A stretch of DNA of 64,000 nt from Saccharofermentans sp. (GCA_024688685.1 JAILDX010000004.1:62001-126000), one strand, 5' to 3'; positions 53,706 to 63,215 are shown, counted from the stretch's first letter. Translations and numbers: made by a program. The notes: generated from the sequence alone by a model not told the origin.

Positions 53706-54407
53706 TCAGATAGCCTGCTCCTCTACATATGCATAAAGCGCATCCTTCAACGCCTTAACATTGCTCCTGCTGACAGGTATCGCCGAATCATCCTCAAGGA
53801 TCACATCATTCTTTATCATCTTCTTTACCTTTGCCAGCGACACCAGATATCCTCTGTGAGTCCTGAAAAAACCGTTCTTCCTAAGTCTCTCCTCAAAATC
53901 GCTTATGTTATACCTGACAGTGTGTTCGCCTTTGACAGTCCTTATCCTGACATTCTGATTCTGTGCCTCGAAATACAAAATATCAGCAAGATCGATCAGC
54001 AGTTCCTCCCCGTCTTCCTTCACTATAAGCTGTTTCTTCTCGGAAGTCTTTCCATTTATATAGCTAAGCACCTCTCTCACCTTATCAGACTGGACGGGCT
54101 TCGTAAGATACCTTAACGCATTGACTTCGTAGCCTTCAAGAGCATACTCGACGTGACCGGTAAGGAAAACTATATAGACTTTATCGGAAATTGTCCTCAA
54201 CCTTTTTGCAACAGTAATACCATCTGCTTCAGGCATCTCAATATCAAGAAAGACAAGATCATATGCTTCCCTGCTGAACTCTCTGATAAGAGCATTACCG
54301 TCACAGAACGAATCTATAACGTTATCATACTGTCCTGCTATCCTGTTCAGGCAGGCTCTCAGTTCGGCTCTGTACTGTTCTTCGTCGTCGCAGATCGCTA
54401 TGCGCAT
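53706..54407 (-). CDS. LytTR-family response regulator
   Basis: A 233-residue regulator. The receiver domain (1-118) has the acidic pocket ICDDEEQ and the phosphoacceptor Asp55 (LVFLDIEMPEADG), with FLTGH and KPVQSDKV; the C-terminal LytTR domain (about 130-230) has LYFEAQNQNVRIRT, FFRTHRGYLVSLAKVKKM and VSRSNVKALKDAL. It should bind direct repeats such as those at 52238-52271. The ATG at 54407 is chosen for GGGAGATAAGA upstream; the ATG 13 codons earlier overlaps that region. A TATAAT lies at 54438-54443. Confidence 0.93.
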   Translation of the reverse strand: MRIAICDDEEQYRAELRACLNRIAGQYDNVIDSFCDGNALIREFSREAYDLVFLDIEMPEADGITVAKRLRTISDKVYIVFLTGHVEYALEGYEVNALRYLTKPVQSDKVREVLSYINGKTSEKKQLIVKEDGEELLIDLADILYFEAQNQNVRIRTVKGEHTVRYNISDFEERLRKNGFFRTHRGYLVSLAKVKKMIKNDVILEDDSAIPVSRSNVKALKDALYAYVEEQAI

Positions 54408-54560
54408 TCTTATCTCCCGGTCTTTTAATCTTTGTATATTATACATTTTTGCCGTTAAAAACAGAAACCGCCCAATGATATAACGGACGGCTTCTTAAAC
54501 GGTTATTGGGGAGGACTTATCCTCATATTTCAATTTTACTAGTCCTTAGCAGGATTTGAG

Positions 54561-54597
54561 GTGTCATTTTGACACATTGCAAACAAAGCCATAAAAT
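54561..54597 (+). promoter_or_regulatory. Promoter with overlapping palindrome before the XRE-REC gene
   Basis: TTGACA (54569-54574) and TAAAAT (54592-54597) are 17 bp apart. The palindrome GTGTCA-TTT-TGACAC (54561-54575) is perfect and covers the -35 box, a good site for autorepression by the XRE protein encoded downstream. Confidence 0.72.
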
Positions 54598-54624
54598 AAA
54601 GAAAAATTGACAAAGGAGAGATCT

Positions 54625-55227
54625 ATGCTTGGCAATTTTGCAGAAACACTTCGTAACCTAAGGACAGAGAACAACATATCGCAGCAGCAACTGGCCGACA
54701 AACTGTTTGTTGACCGTTCAACTGTTGCGGGCTGGGAGACAGGCAGAAGAGTTCCGGATATTCCTACACTTAAGCTGATCGCAGAGTTCTTCAATATTGA
54801 GTTCTCGAAGCTGATCAGTGATGAAAGCATAGAGACTTCCGTCCTGAATGTCATTCTTGTTGACGACGACAGGATAATACTTAACGGTTGTGCAAAAACT
54901 TTAAGCGAAGTTCTGCCTAATGCCACTCTGTCATCTTTTACCAGATCGTCAGAGGCCATAAGTTTTGCAAAAGAGAACAGTATCTCTCTAGCTCTGCTTG
55001 ATATAGAGTTAGGATCCAAAGACCGCGGCGGACTTGATCTCTGCAAAGAACTGCTCAAGATCAATCCTGATACAAACGTTATCTTTCTTACAGCCTATCC
55101 CGATTATGCGCTGAAGGCCTGGGATACCGGGGCATGCGGATTTCTTCTTAAGCCGCTTAACAAGAATGACCTGAAGAGAGCATTCACAAATCTCCGCCAG
55201 CCTCTACCATTCCTTACCGGTAACTGA
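54625..55227 (+). CDS. Regulator with N-terminal XRE HTH and C-terminal receiver domain
   Basis: A 200-residue protein of inverted layout. Residues 3-65 form a Cro/C1-type helix-turn-helix (NISQQQLADKLFVDRSTVAGWE, Arg/Trp in the recognition helix); residues 75-195 form a receiver domain with the acidic triad DDD (80-82), phosphoacceptor Asp126 (LALLDIEL), Thr156 and Lys176 (LLKPL). Usual response regulators have the receiver first. The ATG at 54625 follows AAAGGAGAGATCT; an in-frame TTG lies further upstream within that RBS. It is followed by a histidine kinase after 2 bp, so the pair is a two-component system, and is divergent from the GHKL/LytTR pair. Confidence 0.88.
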   Translation: MLGNFAETLRNLRTENNISQQQLADKLFVDRSTVAGWETGRRVPDIPTLKLIAEFFNIEFSKLISDESIETSVLNVILVDDDRIILNGCAKTLSEVLPNATLSSFTRSSEAISFAKENSISLALLDIELGSKDRGGLDLCKELLKINPDTNVIFLTAYPDYALKAWDTGACGFLLKPLNKNDLKRAFTNLRQPLPFLTGN

Positions 55228-55229
55228 CT

Positions 55230-56480
55230 ATGTACTGGGTCGACCTGCTGAATATGATCATTGTCTCTATGGGACTGGCGGTATCGATCATCGGATTGGT
55301 ACTGTCTTCTTTCAGTCTTTTTGCAGACTCATTCTCAAAGAGATTCTTCATCGTGATATTTATTACACTGATCCTTTACGCAGGAAGTTCTCTCGGTTCT
55401 AATATCTCCCTGCTTTATCCCGGGCACCCGTACACAACGGCATCTGTCATATTTGTCTTTGCTGAGTCTTTGTTTTCCTCGATGGCTATGCCGATGCTTA
55501 CATTATATTTGCTTCGCTCATGCAACAAGAGATTTTTTACCCACCCCCTGTTCATAACAGCTTTAGTTCTGTGGCTGTTATATTTCGCAATACTCGTATT
55601 CAATCTCAAGTCAGGGTCTTTCTACTATATTACCAGTGACAATGTATATCACAGAGGAGCTTACTATCCTGTTCTTCTGTTTCCTCCTGTATTGCTTATG
55701 CTTATCAATCTGGTAGCATTGATACTTTTTCATAAATGTCTGTCAGTCAGGAACAGGATTGCTTTTTCAATCTACCTGGCCATTCCCATTATCTGTATGG
55801 TCATACAGATGATCTTCTATGGAATACTTGCCATAGTTCTGGGAACATCCATTTCAACATTCACCATGCTCACCTTTATAGTTCTGGAACACAGGAAGCT
55901 GATGAGGAAACAGCAGGCAGAACTTCTTATGTTTCAGGTACGCCCGCACTTTATCTATAATACTTTGACGCATATTTACTATCTGTGTGATTCCGACCCG
56001 GGAGCAGTTCAGGACGTTATAGGATCATTTACGACTTGTCTCCGCAAAAACTTCAGTGCGATCAACAACAGCAGCCTGTCAACCTTTGAGGAAGAACTGG
56101 AGCACACAAAGGCTTTTCTTTCGGTAATAAAGGCACGTTACGGCGATCTGATCAATATAGAATACGATATAAGACACACGGATTTCCGCCTTCCACCTCT
56201 TACTCTGGAGCCTATAGTTGAGAACGCAGTAAAACACGGAGTAGATCCCGAGTACGATGCTCTGAATATAAAGATCATAAGCGAGAAAAAAGATAAAATG
56301 AACGTCATTACTGTAATCAACAGCGGACCGGCTTTCAAACCTGCAGAAGACGGATCAGTCCATGTAGGTCTTGAAAATGTAGCGAATCGCCTTAATATCA
56401 TGTGCAGAGGAACGATCACCACAACACAGGGTGAAGACGGTACAGGTGCTGTTGTAAAGATAAGCGTGCCTCAGATGTGA
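55230..56480 (+). CDS. LytS/YpdA-type membrane histidine kinase
   Basis: A 416-residue kinase. Seven membrane segments fill residues 5-218, without a recognisable ligand domain. The catalytic part is of the His_kinase (PF06580) type: phosphoacceptor His240 in QVRPHFIYNTL, N-box LTLEPIVENAVKHG and the short G-box HVGLENVANRLN. It should phosphorylate the XRE-REC regulator encoded just before it (2-bp gap). LytS-type kinases usually pair with LytTR regulators, so this pairing is unusual. Confidence 0.9.
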   Translation: MYWVDLLNMIIVSMGLAVSIIGLVLSSFSLFADSFSKRFFIVIFITLILYAGSSLGSNISLLYPGHPYTTASVIFVFAESLFSSMAMPMLTLYLLRSCNKRFFTHPLFITALVLWLLYFAILVFNLKSGSFYYITSDNVYHRGAYYPVLLFPPVLLMLINLVALILFHKCLSVRNRIAFSIYLAIPIICMVIQMIFYGILAIVLGTSISTFTMLTFIVLEHRKLMRKQQAELLMFQVRPHFIYNTLTHIYYLCDSDPGAVQDVIGSFTTCLRKNFSAINNSSLSTFEEELEHTKAFLSVIKARYGDLINIEYDIRHTDFRLPPLTLEPIVENAVKHGVDPEYDALNIKIISEKKDKMNVITVINSGPAFKPAEDGSVHVGLENVANRLNIMCRGTITTTQGEDGTGAVVKISVPQM

Positions 56481-56550
56481 TCCGGTCTCACGGAAGTCCC
56501 ATTACGTTGCAGACTTCCACACAGAACATGACTTACGGAAAGATTTCACG

Positions 56551-56994
56551 TCAAAACTCTCTAAAGAATGATACGAGATCTGTTACCTCTGTGAATCCCA
56601 GTTTTTTATAAAAACTGTATGCAGGAACCCCGGGATTAGTATGAAGGAAGATCTGGCTGATACCGCGTGCTTTAAGAAAGGTCTCGATAAGAGCAAGGAA
56701 TTCTGTTCCATAGCCTCTGCCCTGAAGATCAGTCCTTATGCACAGTTCTTCGATAAAGTATTCAGTACCTCTGCACCAGTGCTTGATATTGCCGATAGAG
56801 ACACCAATAAACTCACCGTCATCACAGAGTCCGAAAATGAGAGGAGTCCTCACTTCCATAATGTCACGGAGATAGTTGTCGAGCTGTTCTTCGTCACTCC
56901 AGTCATCGTTCCATGGCTCAACGGTGAATACGCTCTTAAAAAGAGCCTTTATCTTCTCAATATCCTTAATGCTGAGTTCAACGAGTTCCGCCAT
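56551..56994 (-). CDS. GNAT acetyltransferase
   Basis: A 147-residue single-domain GNAT protein. The acetyl-CoA loop is DLQGRGYGTEFL (about 90-101), preceded by the beta-strand YFIEELCIRT; the C-terminal ISQIFLHTNPGVPAYSFYKKLGF motif is standard. It probably acetylates an amine of a metabolite, peptide or drug. It follows murD by 3 bp and may end the right-hand operon. The target cannot be deduced. Confidence 0.85.
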   Translation of the reverse strand: MAELVELSIKDIEKIKALFKSVFTVEPWNDDWSDEEQLDNYLRDIMEVRTPLIFGLCDDGEFIGVSIGNIKHWCRGTEYFIEELCIRTDLQGRGYGTEFLALIETFLKARGISQIFLHTNPGVPAYSFYKKLGFTEVTDLVSFFREF

Positions 56995-56997
56995 AGC

Positions 56998-58488
56998 TTA
57001 CAGGTTTGATACAAGCTCCTTGAAAAGATCTCCTCTGTGCTCAAAGTGCCTGAAATGGTCATAAGATGTGCCAACATTGGACATGATGACAACATCGCCC
57101 GGCTTTGCAAGAGACTTTGCCTTGCTGACCGCTTCAGTCATCTTTGAAAGAGCGGCATCTCGGGTTGCGGGAAGCTCATACACTTCTTCCCCGCCCTCGA
57201 TGACATAAACCTCGTACTTTCGTCCGTTTGCTTCTTTCGCAAGGATCTGCTTGATAAGCTCCGCATTAGAACCGTAGATGACGATCCTGTCAGCAAACTT
57301 AAGGATTGCATCGCCAAGTCCTTCATATACACACTGCTTGTCCTTGCCTCCGCAGAGAAGAACACCGTGCATTCCGCGGGATGAAAGAGCATTCATCGTA
57401 TTGATCGTTCTGTTCGGAGACGTATCGATTGATGAATTGAACCACTTTACGCCTGCGAGTTCCCTTATAAACTCGATCCTGTGCTGAACGCCCTTGAACT
57501 CTCTTGCAACCTTCACTACATCAGATAATGAAACATGATCACAAGTAAGAGCGATCGCAGCAAGATAATTCTCCACGTTATGTGCGCCGGGAATAAGTAT
57601 CTCATTCTTATCAATGATCCTCTCCGTGCCTGAAGGTCTCTGAAGGCAGAGGAATCCGTCCTCATCAACAAAAGCTATATCAGCATTCTTATATGTGTTA
57701 CGGATGTTGACGCAAGTATCGCCGCTGAAATAAGACACACGGCCTCTGGCGATATTGCGCAGATCATACGTCAGATCGTTTCCGCAGTTCAGCACGAGTT
57801 TTCCCGTGGCACCCTGATTTGCAAATATATTGGTCTTTGAATCAATGTATTCCTTGTAATCGAAATGGTAATCGAGATGATTGGGAGTTATATTGGTGAT
57901 TATTGCATTATCAACACTTCGCTTCATGCCGAGGAGCTGGAAAGAGGAAAGTTCAAGGATTACCTTGTCCTCCGGAGTTATCTTCTCGATCTGATCAAGG
58001 AGAGGCGTACCAATATTGCCTCCGAGATAACAGTTGTATCCCGCGGTCTTCATTATCTCGTAAACAAGTGTCGTTGTTGTAGTCTTTCCGTCAGAACCGG
58101 TAATACCGAATGTCTCAGCAGGACAGAGATCAAGGAAAAGCTCCATCTCTGTTGTAAGGATCGCACCCTTCCTTCTCTGCGCCTCAAGCGCATCAACAGT
58201 AAAGCGCATCTTCGGAGTCTTAAAGACGATATCAAATGTCTCTTCAAACATTGGCTTCATATAGCCTTCACCAAGAGACCACCTTATCTTTATACCCTTC
58301 TCACTGAACTCCTTTACAGTACTTCCTATAGACGGCTCTGATTCATCGTGAGCATCGAAAGCGGTAATATCAACTCCAAGCCCTGAAAGCCAAATGATCA
58401 GCGGTTTATTTGATATTCCGACACCGGTAACAGCCACCTTGCGTCCCTTTATATACTTCTTGAACTTCTCTAACTTAAGATTACTCAA
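56998..58488 (-). CDS. murD: UDP-N-acetylmuramoylalanine-D-glutamate ligase
   Basis: A 496-residue Mur ligase. The N-terminal UDP-binding domain starts at KVAVTGVGISNKPLIIWL; the ATP loop is GITGSDGKTTTTTLV (about 130-144), with LELSSFQLL and NITPNHLDYH in the centre, and the C-terminal domain contains GVQHRIEFI, NSSIDTSPNRT and GGKDKQC. SSFQLL with NHLDYH and the DTSPNRT stretch favours MurD. It adds D-glutamate in peptidoglycan precursor synthesis. Length is slightly over the usual 450. It overlaps the upstream ABC gene by eight bases. Confidence 0.93.
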   Translation of the reverse strand: MSNLKLEKFKKYIKGRKVAVTGVGISNKPLIIWLSGLGVDITAFDAHDESEPSIGSTVKEFSEKGIKIRWSLGEGYMKPMFEETFDIVFKTPKMRFTVDALEAQRRKGAILTTEMELFLDLCPAETFGITGSDGKTTTTTLVYEIMKTAGYNCYLGGNIGTPLLDQIEKITPEDKVILELSSFQLLGMKRSVDNAIITNITPNHLDYHFDYKEYIDSKTNIFANQGATGKLVLNCGNDLTYDLRNIARGRVSYFSGDTCVNIRNTYKNADIAFVDEDGFLCLQRPSGTERIIDKNEILIPGAHNVENYLAAIALTCDHVSLSDVVKVAREFKGVQHRIEFIRELAGVKWFNSSIDTSPNRTINTMNALSSRGMHGVLLCGGKDKQCVYEGLGDAILKFADRIVIYGSNAELIKQILAKEANGRKYEVYVIEGGEEVYELPATRDAALSKMTEAVSKAKSLAKPGDVVIMSNVGTSYDHFRHFEHRGDLFKELVSNL

Positions 58489-60226
58489 CGCCTAATCCTC
58501 CATAAGCTTCATATAGTCTGGAGTAGAAGCCTCCGCTCTTTATCAGTTCGCTGTGGCTTCCAATCTCCGATATCTGTCCTTTATCAATAACAATAATCTT
58601 ATCACAATCAACAATAGTTGAAAGTCTGTGAGCTATTATTATGCCCGTCCTGCCCGCCAGCAGTTCCTTTACCGCCTTCTGGATGCGGACTTCGGTCAGG
58701 ATATCTACAGACGAGGTAGCTTCATCAAGAATGATGACAGAGGGATCATAAGCCATTATGCGCGTTATGCTGAGGAGCTGTTTCTGTCCCTCCGATATGT
58801 CCTCTCTGTCTCCTCCGATCTCTTCTTCATACCTCGACGGCAGATTATCGATAAACGAATCCGCGCCTGTCTTTCCTGCAGCTTCTCTTACCGCATCATC
58901 ACCGAGTAAGGGATTGCCGTACTTTATATTCTCCCTGACCGTTCCGAACTTGAACCAGTTATCCTGGGCAACAAGACCTATCATGCGCCTTAATTCCATC
59001 CTCGGGATTTCGTAGATGCTCTTTCCGTTTATCAGGATGTCTCCTGAATCAACATCATAGTATCTGAGCAGGAGATTGATGACAGTTGACTTTCCTCCGC
59101 CAGTAGGGCCAACTATCGCAGCTGACTGACCGGGTTCTATAACAAACGAAACATTTTTCAGAACCGGGGTTCCTTTAACATATGAGAACGTTACATCCCT
59201 GAACTCGATCCTGATGTTATCCTTATCAGCTATAGCCACTGGGGCATTCTCACGCTCCGGGACAATTTCCTTCTCATCAATGAACGCGAAAAGCCTGTCG
59301 AGACACGCAAAACTGTCTGACAGTTCAGTAAATACTGAAGACAGATCGTTAAAAGGCTTCATAAACTGGTTAGCGTACATCAGGAGCGAGCTCATGATAC
59401 CTACGGTCATATTCCCCGATATGACGCTCAGCGCGCCTATGAGAGCTACTCCTGCGTATATCAGGGCATTGACGAATCTTGTTGAAGGATTCGTGATCGA
59501 TGAGAGGAATGTCGCTTTTGATGATGTCTTTCTGTATGCCTCATTAATATCATCAAAACTCTCAACTGTCTTGTTCCTGATATTGTATATCTTTCCCTCT
59601 CTGAACCTTGAGCATGATTCACCTATATAAGATGTCTGTGAACTCCTTATCTCCGATGCTGACTTGAAAGACTTATATGATCTTGAAGATATCAGATATG
59701 CAACGATAAATGATACCGGTGTAAACAGCAGCACATAAAGGGCTATCTTCCAGTTCAGCATGAGCATTATTACGAGTGTTACACCAATCGAGACGATACC
59801 GCTGAAAAACTGATTGAGGAACAGGATCATACCGTCTCCCACAGTCTCACAGTCATTTATTACGAGACTTTGTATTAAGCCCTGTTCGCTCCTGTCAATG
59901 TATGAGATCGGCAGTCTTCTGATCTTGCCGTACGCCGCATTCTTGAGATTCGTTATAAGGTCATAGGAGATCCTGTTGTTGATCCACAGCATAATAAGCT
60001 GGGATAAAGCTCCGCCTGCAACGATCGATGCGATGAGGATAATGCTTTTAAATATATGAGGAATATTATCCGCAACGTCCTTATCAATAAGGTCAATCGC
60101 CTTTCCTGCATAATACGGTATCAGCATGGCAAGTGCAGAATAAGCAGCCGCAAGGATGAATGACAGGAATATCATCCCCTTTGATCTGCCCATATAGGAA
60201 AGTACTCTTCCGATCCTCTTACCCAT
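58481..60226 (-). CDS. ABC exporter half-transporter (second subunit)
   Basis: A 581-residue fusion of a six-helix membrane domain (about 1-320) and an ABC domain (340-581). Walker A GPTGGGKSTVIN, Q-loop VAQDN, signature SEGQKQLLSI, Walker B VIILDEAT and H-loop AHRLST are intact; the signature is ISEGQ rather than LSGGQ. It pairs with the gene immediately upstream as a heterodimeric exporter of the multidrug type. The ATG at 60226 follows AGGGGGT; the longer frame upstream lies inside the partner gene and is rejected. Substrate unknown. Confidence 0.9.
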   Translation of the reverse strand: MGKRIGRVLSYMGRSKGMIFLSFILAAAYSALAMLIPYYAGKAIDLIDKDVADNIPHIFKSIILIASIVAGGALSQLIMLWINNRISYDLITNLKNAAYGKIRRLPISYIDRSEQGLIQSLVINDCETVGDGMILFLNQFFSGIVSIGVTLVIMLMLNWKIALYVLLFTPVSFIVAYLISSRSYKSFKSASEIRSSQTSYIGESCSRFREGKIYNIRNKTVESFDDINEAYRKTSSKATFLSSITNPSTRFVNALIYAGVALIGALSVISGNMTVGIMSSLLMYANQFMKPFNDLSSVFTELSDSFACLDRLFAFIDEKEIVPERENAPVAIADKDNIRIEFRDVTFSYVKGTPVLKNVSFVIEPGQSAAIVGPTGGGKSTVINLLLRYYDVDSGDILINGKSIYEIPRMELRRMIGLVAQDNWFKFGTVRENIKYGNPLLGDDAVREAAGKTGADSFIDNLPSRYEEEIGGDREDISEGQKQLLSITRIMAYDPSVIILDEATSSVDILTEVRIQKAVKELLAGRTGIIIAHRLSTIVDCDKIIVIDKGQISEIGSHSELIKSGGFYSRLYEAYGGLGVE

Positions 60227-61940
60227 CTGCAGATACCCCCTGTAATGAGCAGAGTTCACGGTATGTTGACGACTTGTCAAACAGTTCTTTATGCGGAGCA
60301 AAAAATGATATCCGTCCATCCTCAACGAGCATGATCCTGTCAAAATCTTTTACCGAATTGATCTTCTGGGAGATCATAATGACCGTAGGATGATTATCGA
60401 TCTCATCGAGATTAGAAAGGAACTGTCTTTCAGTCTTTGCATCAAGGGCGGATGTCGAGTCATCAAGAACAATGACTCCGGGCTTCCCTGCGAGCCCTCT
60501 CGCTATGTTTATCCTCTGTTTCTGCCCTCCCGAGAGACCTGTTCCCAGAGAATAGACCTTATAGTCATATCCTTCTTCCTTGTTCTTAATGAACTCCTCG
60601 CTCATCGATATCCTTGCCGCTTCCTCAACAGTCTTGTCATCGATGCCGTCACGGTCAAGTGATATGTTGTATCTGACGCTTCCCGTAAACATTCCAGCCT
60701 TCTGAAGACACATCGAAACAGCCTTTGCCCTGGACTCGTCAGTCAGGTCATTAAGATCCTGCTCACCTATCATTACCGTGCCCTCCGTGGGCTCCGTAAC
60801 ACCTGCTATAAGTGCGGCCATAGTCGATTTGCCTGAACCGGTCTTACCGATAATGCCAACCTTCTCGCCTGCGTTTATCTTAAAGTTCAGGTCAGTAAGA
60901 GCATTATTATTGGAATCGGGATATCTGAACGAGACATTCTCGAACGAGATGCTTCTTGCTTTCCCGGGCTCATCAAGAACTGATCCGCCTTCCTTATCTG
61001 TCTCGAGTTCAAAAAGCTTCCCTACTCTCTTTGCGCATACGACCGCCCTGCTGATATTCACGATAAGATTCGCAAACTTGATGAGTTCGACCAGTATCTG
61101 GGACATGTAGTTATAGAGCGCAACAACCTGACCCTGTGTCAGATTTCCGTTCGAAACATTTATCGCTCCCCTGTATATCAGAAGACAGATGCTGATATTG
61201 ACTATCACAAACGTTACCGGATTAAGAAGCGCCGACATCGAACCTGTCTTCTTCTGAAGTATGTTGAGTTCTCTGCTCTTCTGAACAAACTCATCGTAGT
61301 CATCATTCTGTCTGTTAAACCCTCTTATGACCTTCGAGCCTGAGATGCCGTTGGATGACTTTATTACAAGCTTTTCCATCGTCTCTCTTGTCTTTGCGTT
61401 AAGAGGAATGAGCATCTTCATATTGACCGCGATAAATAGGCTCAGCAAGGCAAGCATGCCGACAAAAATCAGAGCCATCCTCGGGCTTACCGTAAACGCC
61501 ATGATAGCTGCACCGATAACGATAAACGGCGACCTTAGAAGAAGTCTCAGTGTCAGATTGATGCCGGAAGATATCTGATTGATATCAGAGGTAAGTCCTG
61601 TGATCATCTTTCCTGAACCTATCCTCTCAAATACTCTTACAGGAAGCTTCTCGATATGAGCAAAGAGATCACCTCTCAGCTCAGCAGTTATGCCGCACGC
61701 GGCATACGCAGCGAAATACTGAGCTGTAATAGCACAGCCAAATCCGACGACAGCAAATATGACCAGTAGGATTATCCTTGACGTGATAAGACTCTTATCG
61801 CCCTGTGCGATTCCCTCGTCGATTATACTTGCCACAACGAGCGGAACGATGAGTTCAAATACCGCCTCAAGAAGCTTAAAAAGAGGACTGAGGATTATCT
61901 CCTTAAGATAGCTTCTAAAGTAGGTTACGAGTTTCCTCAT
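60219..61940 (-). CDS. ABC exporter half-transporter (first subunit)
   Basis: A 573-residue half-transporter with six membrane helices (about 15-310) and an ABC domain with Walker A GKTGSGKSTMAAL, signature LSGGQKQRINIARGL, Walker B VIVLDDST, and an H-loop that reads ISQKIN, so the catalytic His is replaced by Gln. Walker B here ends in Asp-Ser rather than Glu-Ala. This site is probably degenerate, as is common in heterodimeric exporters of the BmrCD/TM287-288 type, whose second subunit supplies the active site. Its ATG overlaps the mtaD stop (ATGA). Confidence 0.9.
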   Translation of the reverse strand: MRKLVTYFRSYLKEIILSPLFKLLEAVFELIVPLVVASIIDEGIAQGDKSLITSRIILLVIFAVVGFGCAITAQYFAAYAACGITAELRGDLFAHIEKLPVRVFERIGSGKMITGLTSDINQISSGINLTLRLLLRSPFIVIGAAIMAFTVSPRMALIFVGMLALLSLFIAVNMKMLIPLNAKTRETMEKLVIKSSNGISGSKVIRGFNRQNDDYDEFVQKSRELNILQKKTGSMSALLNPVTFVIVNISICLLIYRGAINVSNGNLTQGQVVALYNYMSQILVELIKFANLIVNISRAVVCAKRVGKLFELETDKEGGSVLDEPGKARSISFENVSFRYPDSNNNALTDLNFKINAGEKVGIIGKTGSGKSTMAALIAGVTEPTEGTVMIGEQDLNDLTDESRAKAVSMCLQKAGMFTGSVRYNISLDRDGIDDKTVEEAARISMSEEFIKNKEEGYDYKVYSLGTGLSGGQKQRINIARGLAGKPGVIVLDDSTSALDAKTERQFLSNLDEIDNHPTVIMISQKINSVKDFDRIMLVEDGRISFFAPHKELFDKSSTYRELCSLQGVSADG

Positions 61941-63199
61941 CTGAGAGAATCCATCATCTTGTCAGTAGTATCAATAACCTTATCGAGGTCTATCGTACTG
62001 TACTCCCCGTTCTCATAGAGGATATTTCCGGCGATCATCGTCATCTTTACGATACCGGGATGACCGCTGTAAACGATATTGGCTACTGTATTATTTACAG
62101 GTCTCATCACAGGATGCTTCATGTCTATCCTGATGATATCAGCCTGCTTGCCCTCAGCAAGGATGTCACAATCATCAAGGCCCATCATGCGGGCTCCTCC
62201 GACTGTACCTGCCTTAAGGATCTCATAAGGATCAACGAATGCCCCTCCATCAACATAGAGGTTCGGAAGTGTCGAGAGGAGGAACATTTCGCGGAACATG
62301 TTGAGAGCGTTGTTGCTTGCCGCACCGTCTGTTCCAACAGCGATGTTGACGCCTCGTGTGATGAACCTGTCAACTCTTGCGGCACCGCTTGCGAGTTTAA
62401 GGTTCGAGCAGCAGTTGAAGGCAGCGGACAGACCTCTCTTCTGATAGATATCGAGATCCTCATCATCGAACCATACGCAGTGGAATCCGCCTCCGCCGAA
62501 ATCATACAGACCAAGCTTATCGAAAACCTTAACCGGAGACATCCCGTATCTGTCAATGCATCCGTCAACTTCGCGCTTTGTCTCGGAAACATGAGCAAAA
62601 ACAGGAGCTTCATACTTGTGCGATATCTCGGATATCTGCTTCATAATGCCTTCGGAAGTCGTATACTCGGCATGGAATCCGAGCTGATATGATACAAGCT
62701 CATCATAGTTGTTAAACCTGTTATATTCATCCTCGAGCGTATCCATTCCGCCGAAGTCATTTACGGCACCGCAGAACACATGCCTGAATCCGGCGTCAAC
62801 CGCAGATTTAGCCTGAGCATCAGGCTTGAGATACATATCAAAGCATGCCGTTACACCGTTAGCCAGATACTCGGCATAGCCCAGCTGGCTGAACCAGTAT
62901 ATGTTATCCTCATTAAGTTTTGCCTCTATCGGGAAGATATGCTTATGGAGCCAGTCGTCAAGGCTTGCACTGTCGGCAAGAGACCTTCCGAAAGTCATCG
63001 CAGTGTGAGTATGTGCATTCTTAAGTCCCGGCATAAGCAGATCACCGGCACAGTCAATCTCTCTGTCAAATGAGATATCAGTGTTCTTTGGCGCACCCAC
63101 ATAAGTGATCTTCTTTCCATCGATCCAGATCTCCCCATCGGCTGCCTCTCTGTCCTTCATTGTAAGGATCTTTGCGTTAAACAATCTGATCTTGCTCAT
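61937..63199 (-). CDS. mtaD: MTA/SAH deaminase-like amidohydrolase
   Basis: A 420-residue metal-dependent deaminase of the amidohydrolase superfamily. Metal ligands are in HTHTAMT (about 64-70), FHAEYTT (about 185), HVSETKREVD and GTDGAASNN (about 279-287). The WLHKHIFPIEAKL stretch is typical of the MtaD/TrzF group, which deaminates S-adenosylhomocysteine, methylthioadenosine or adenosine. The ATG at 63199 follows GGAAGGAAAACT; an ATG 12 codons earlier is less likely. It follows cls by 16 bp and overlaps the ABC gene, so it is part of one operon with them. Confidence 0.88.
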   Translation of the reverse strand: MSKIRLFNAKILTMKDREAADGEIWIDGKKITYVGAPKNTDISFDREIDCAGDLLMPGLKNAHTHTAMTFGRSLADSASLDDWLHKHIFPIEAKLNEDNIYWFSQLGYAEYLANGVTACFDMYLKPDAQAKSAVDAGFRHVFCGAVNDFGGMDTLEDEYNRFNNYDELVSYQLGFHAEYTTSEGIMKQISEISHKYEAPVFAHVSETKREVDGCIDRYGMSPVKVFDKLGLYDFGGGGFHCVWFDDEDLDIYQKRGLSAAFNCCSNLKLASGAARVDRFITRGVNIAVGTDGAASNNALNMFREMFLLSTLPNLYVDGGAFVDPYEILKAGTVGGARMMGLDDCDILAEGKQADIIRIDMKHPVMRPVNNTVANIVYSGHPGIVKMTMIAGNILYENGEYSTIDLDKVIDTTDKMMDSLR

Positions 63200-63215
63200 A
63201 GTTTTCCTTCCTTTC

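Noticed and set aside
56490..56520. GGAAGTC/GACTTCC repeat after the LytS-type kinase gene as a terminator.
   Set aside because: The loop is long (13 bases) and no T-run follows on either strand.
60227..60343. N-terminal extension of the second ABC subunit.
   Set aside because: It lies inside the partner gene and lacks a ribosome site; AGGGGGT supports the ATG at 60226.
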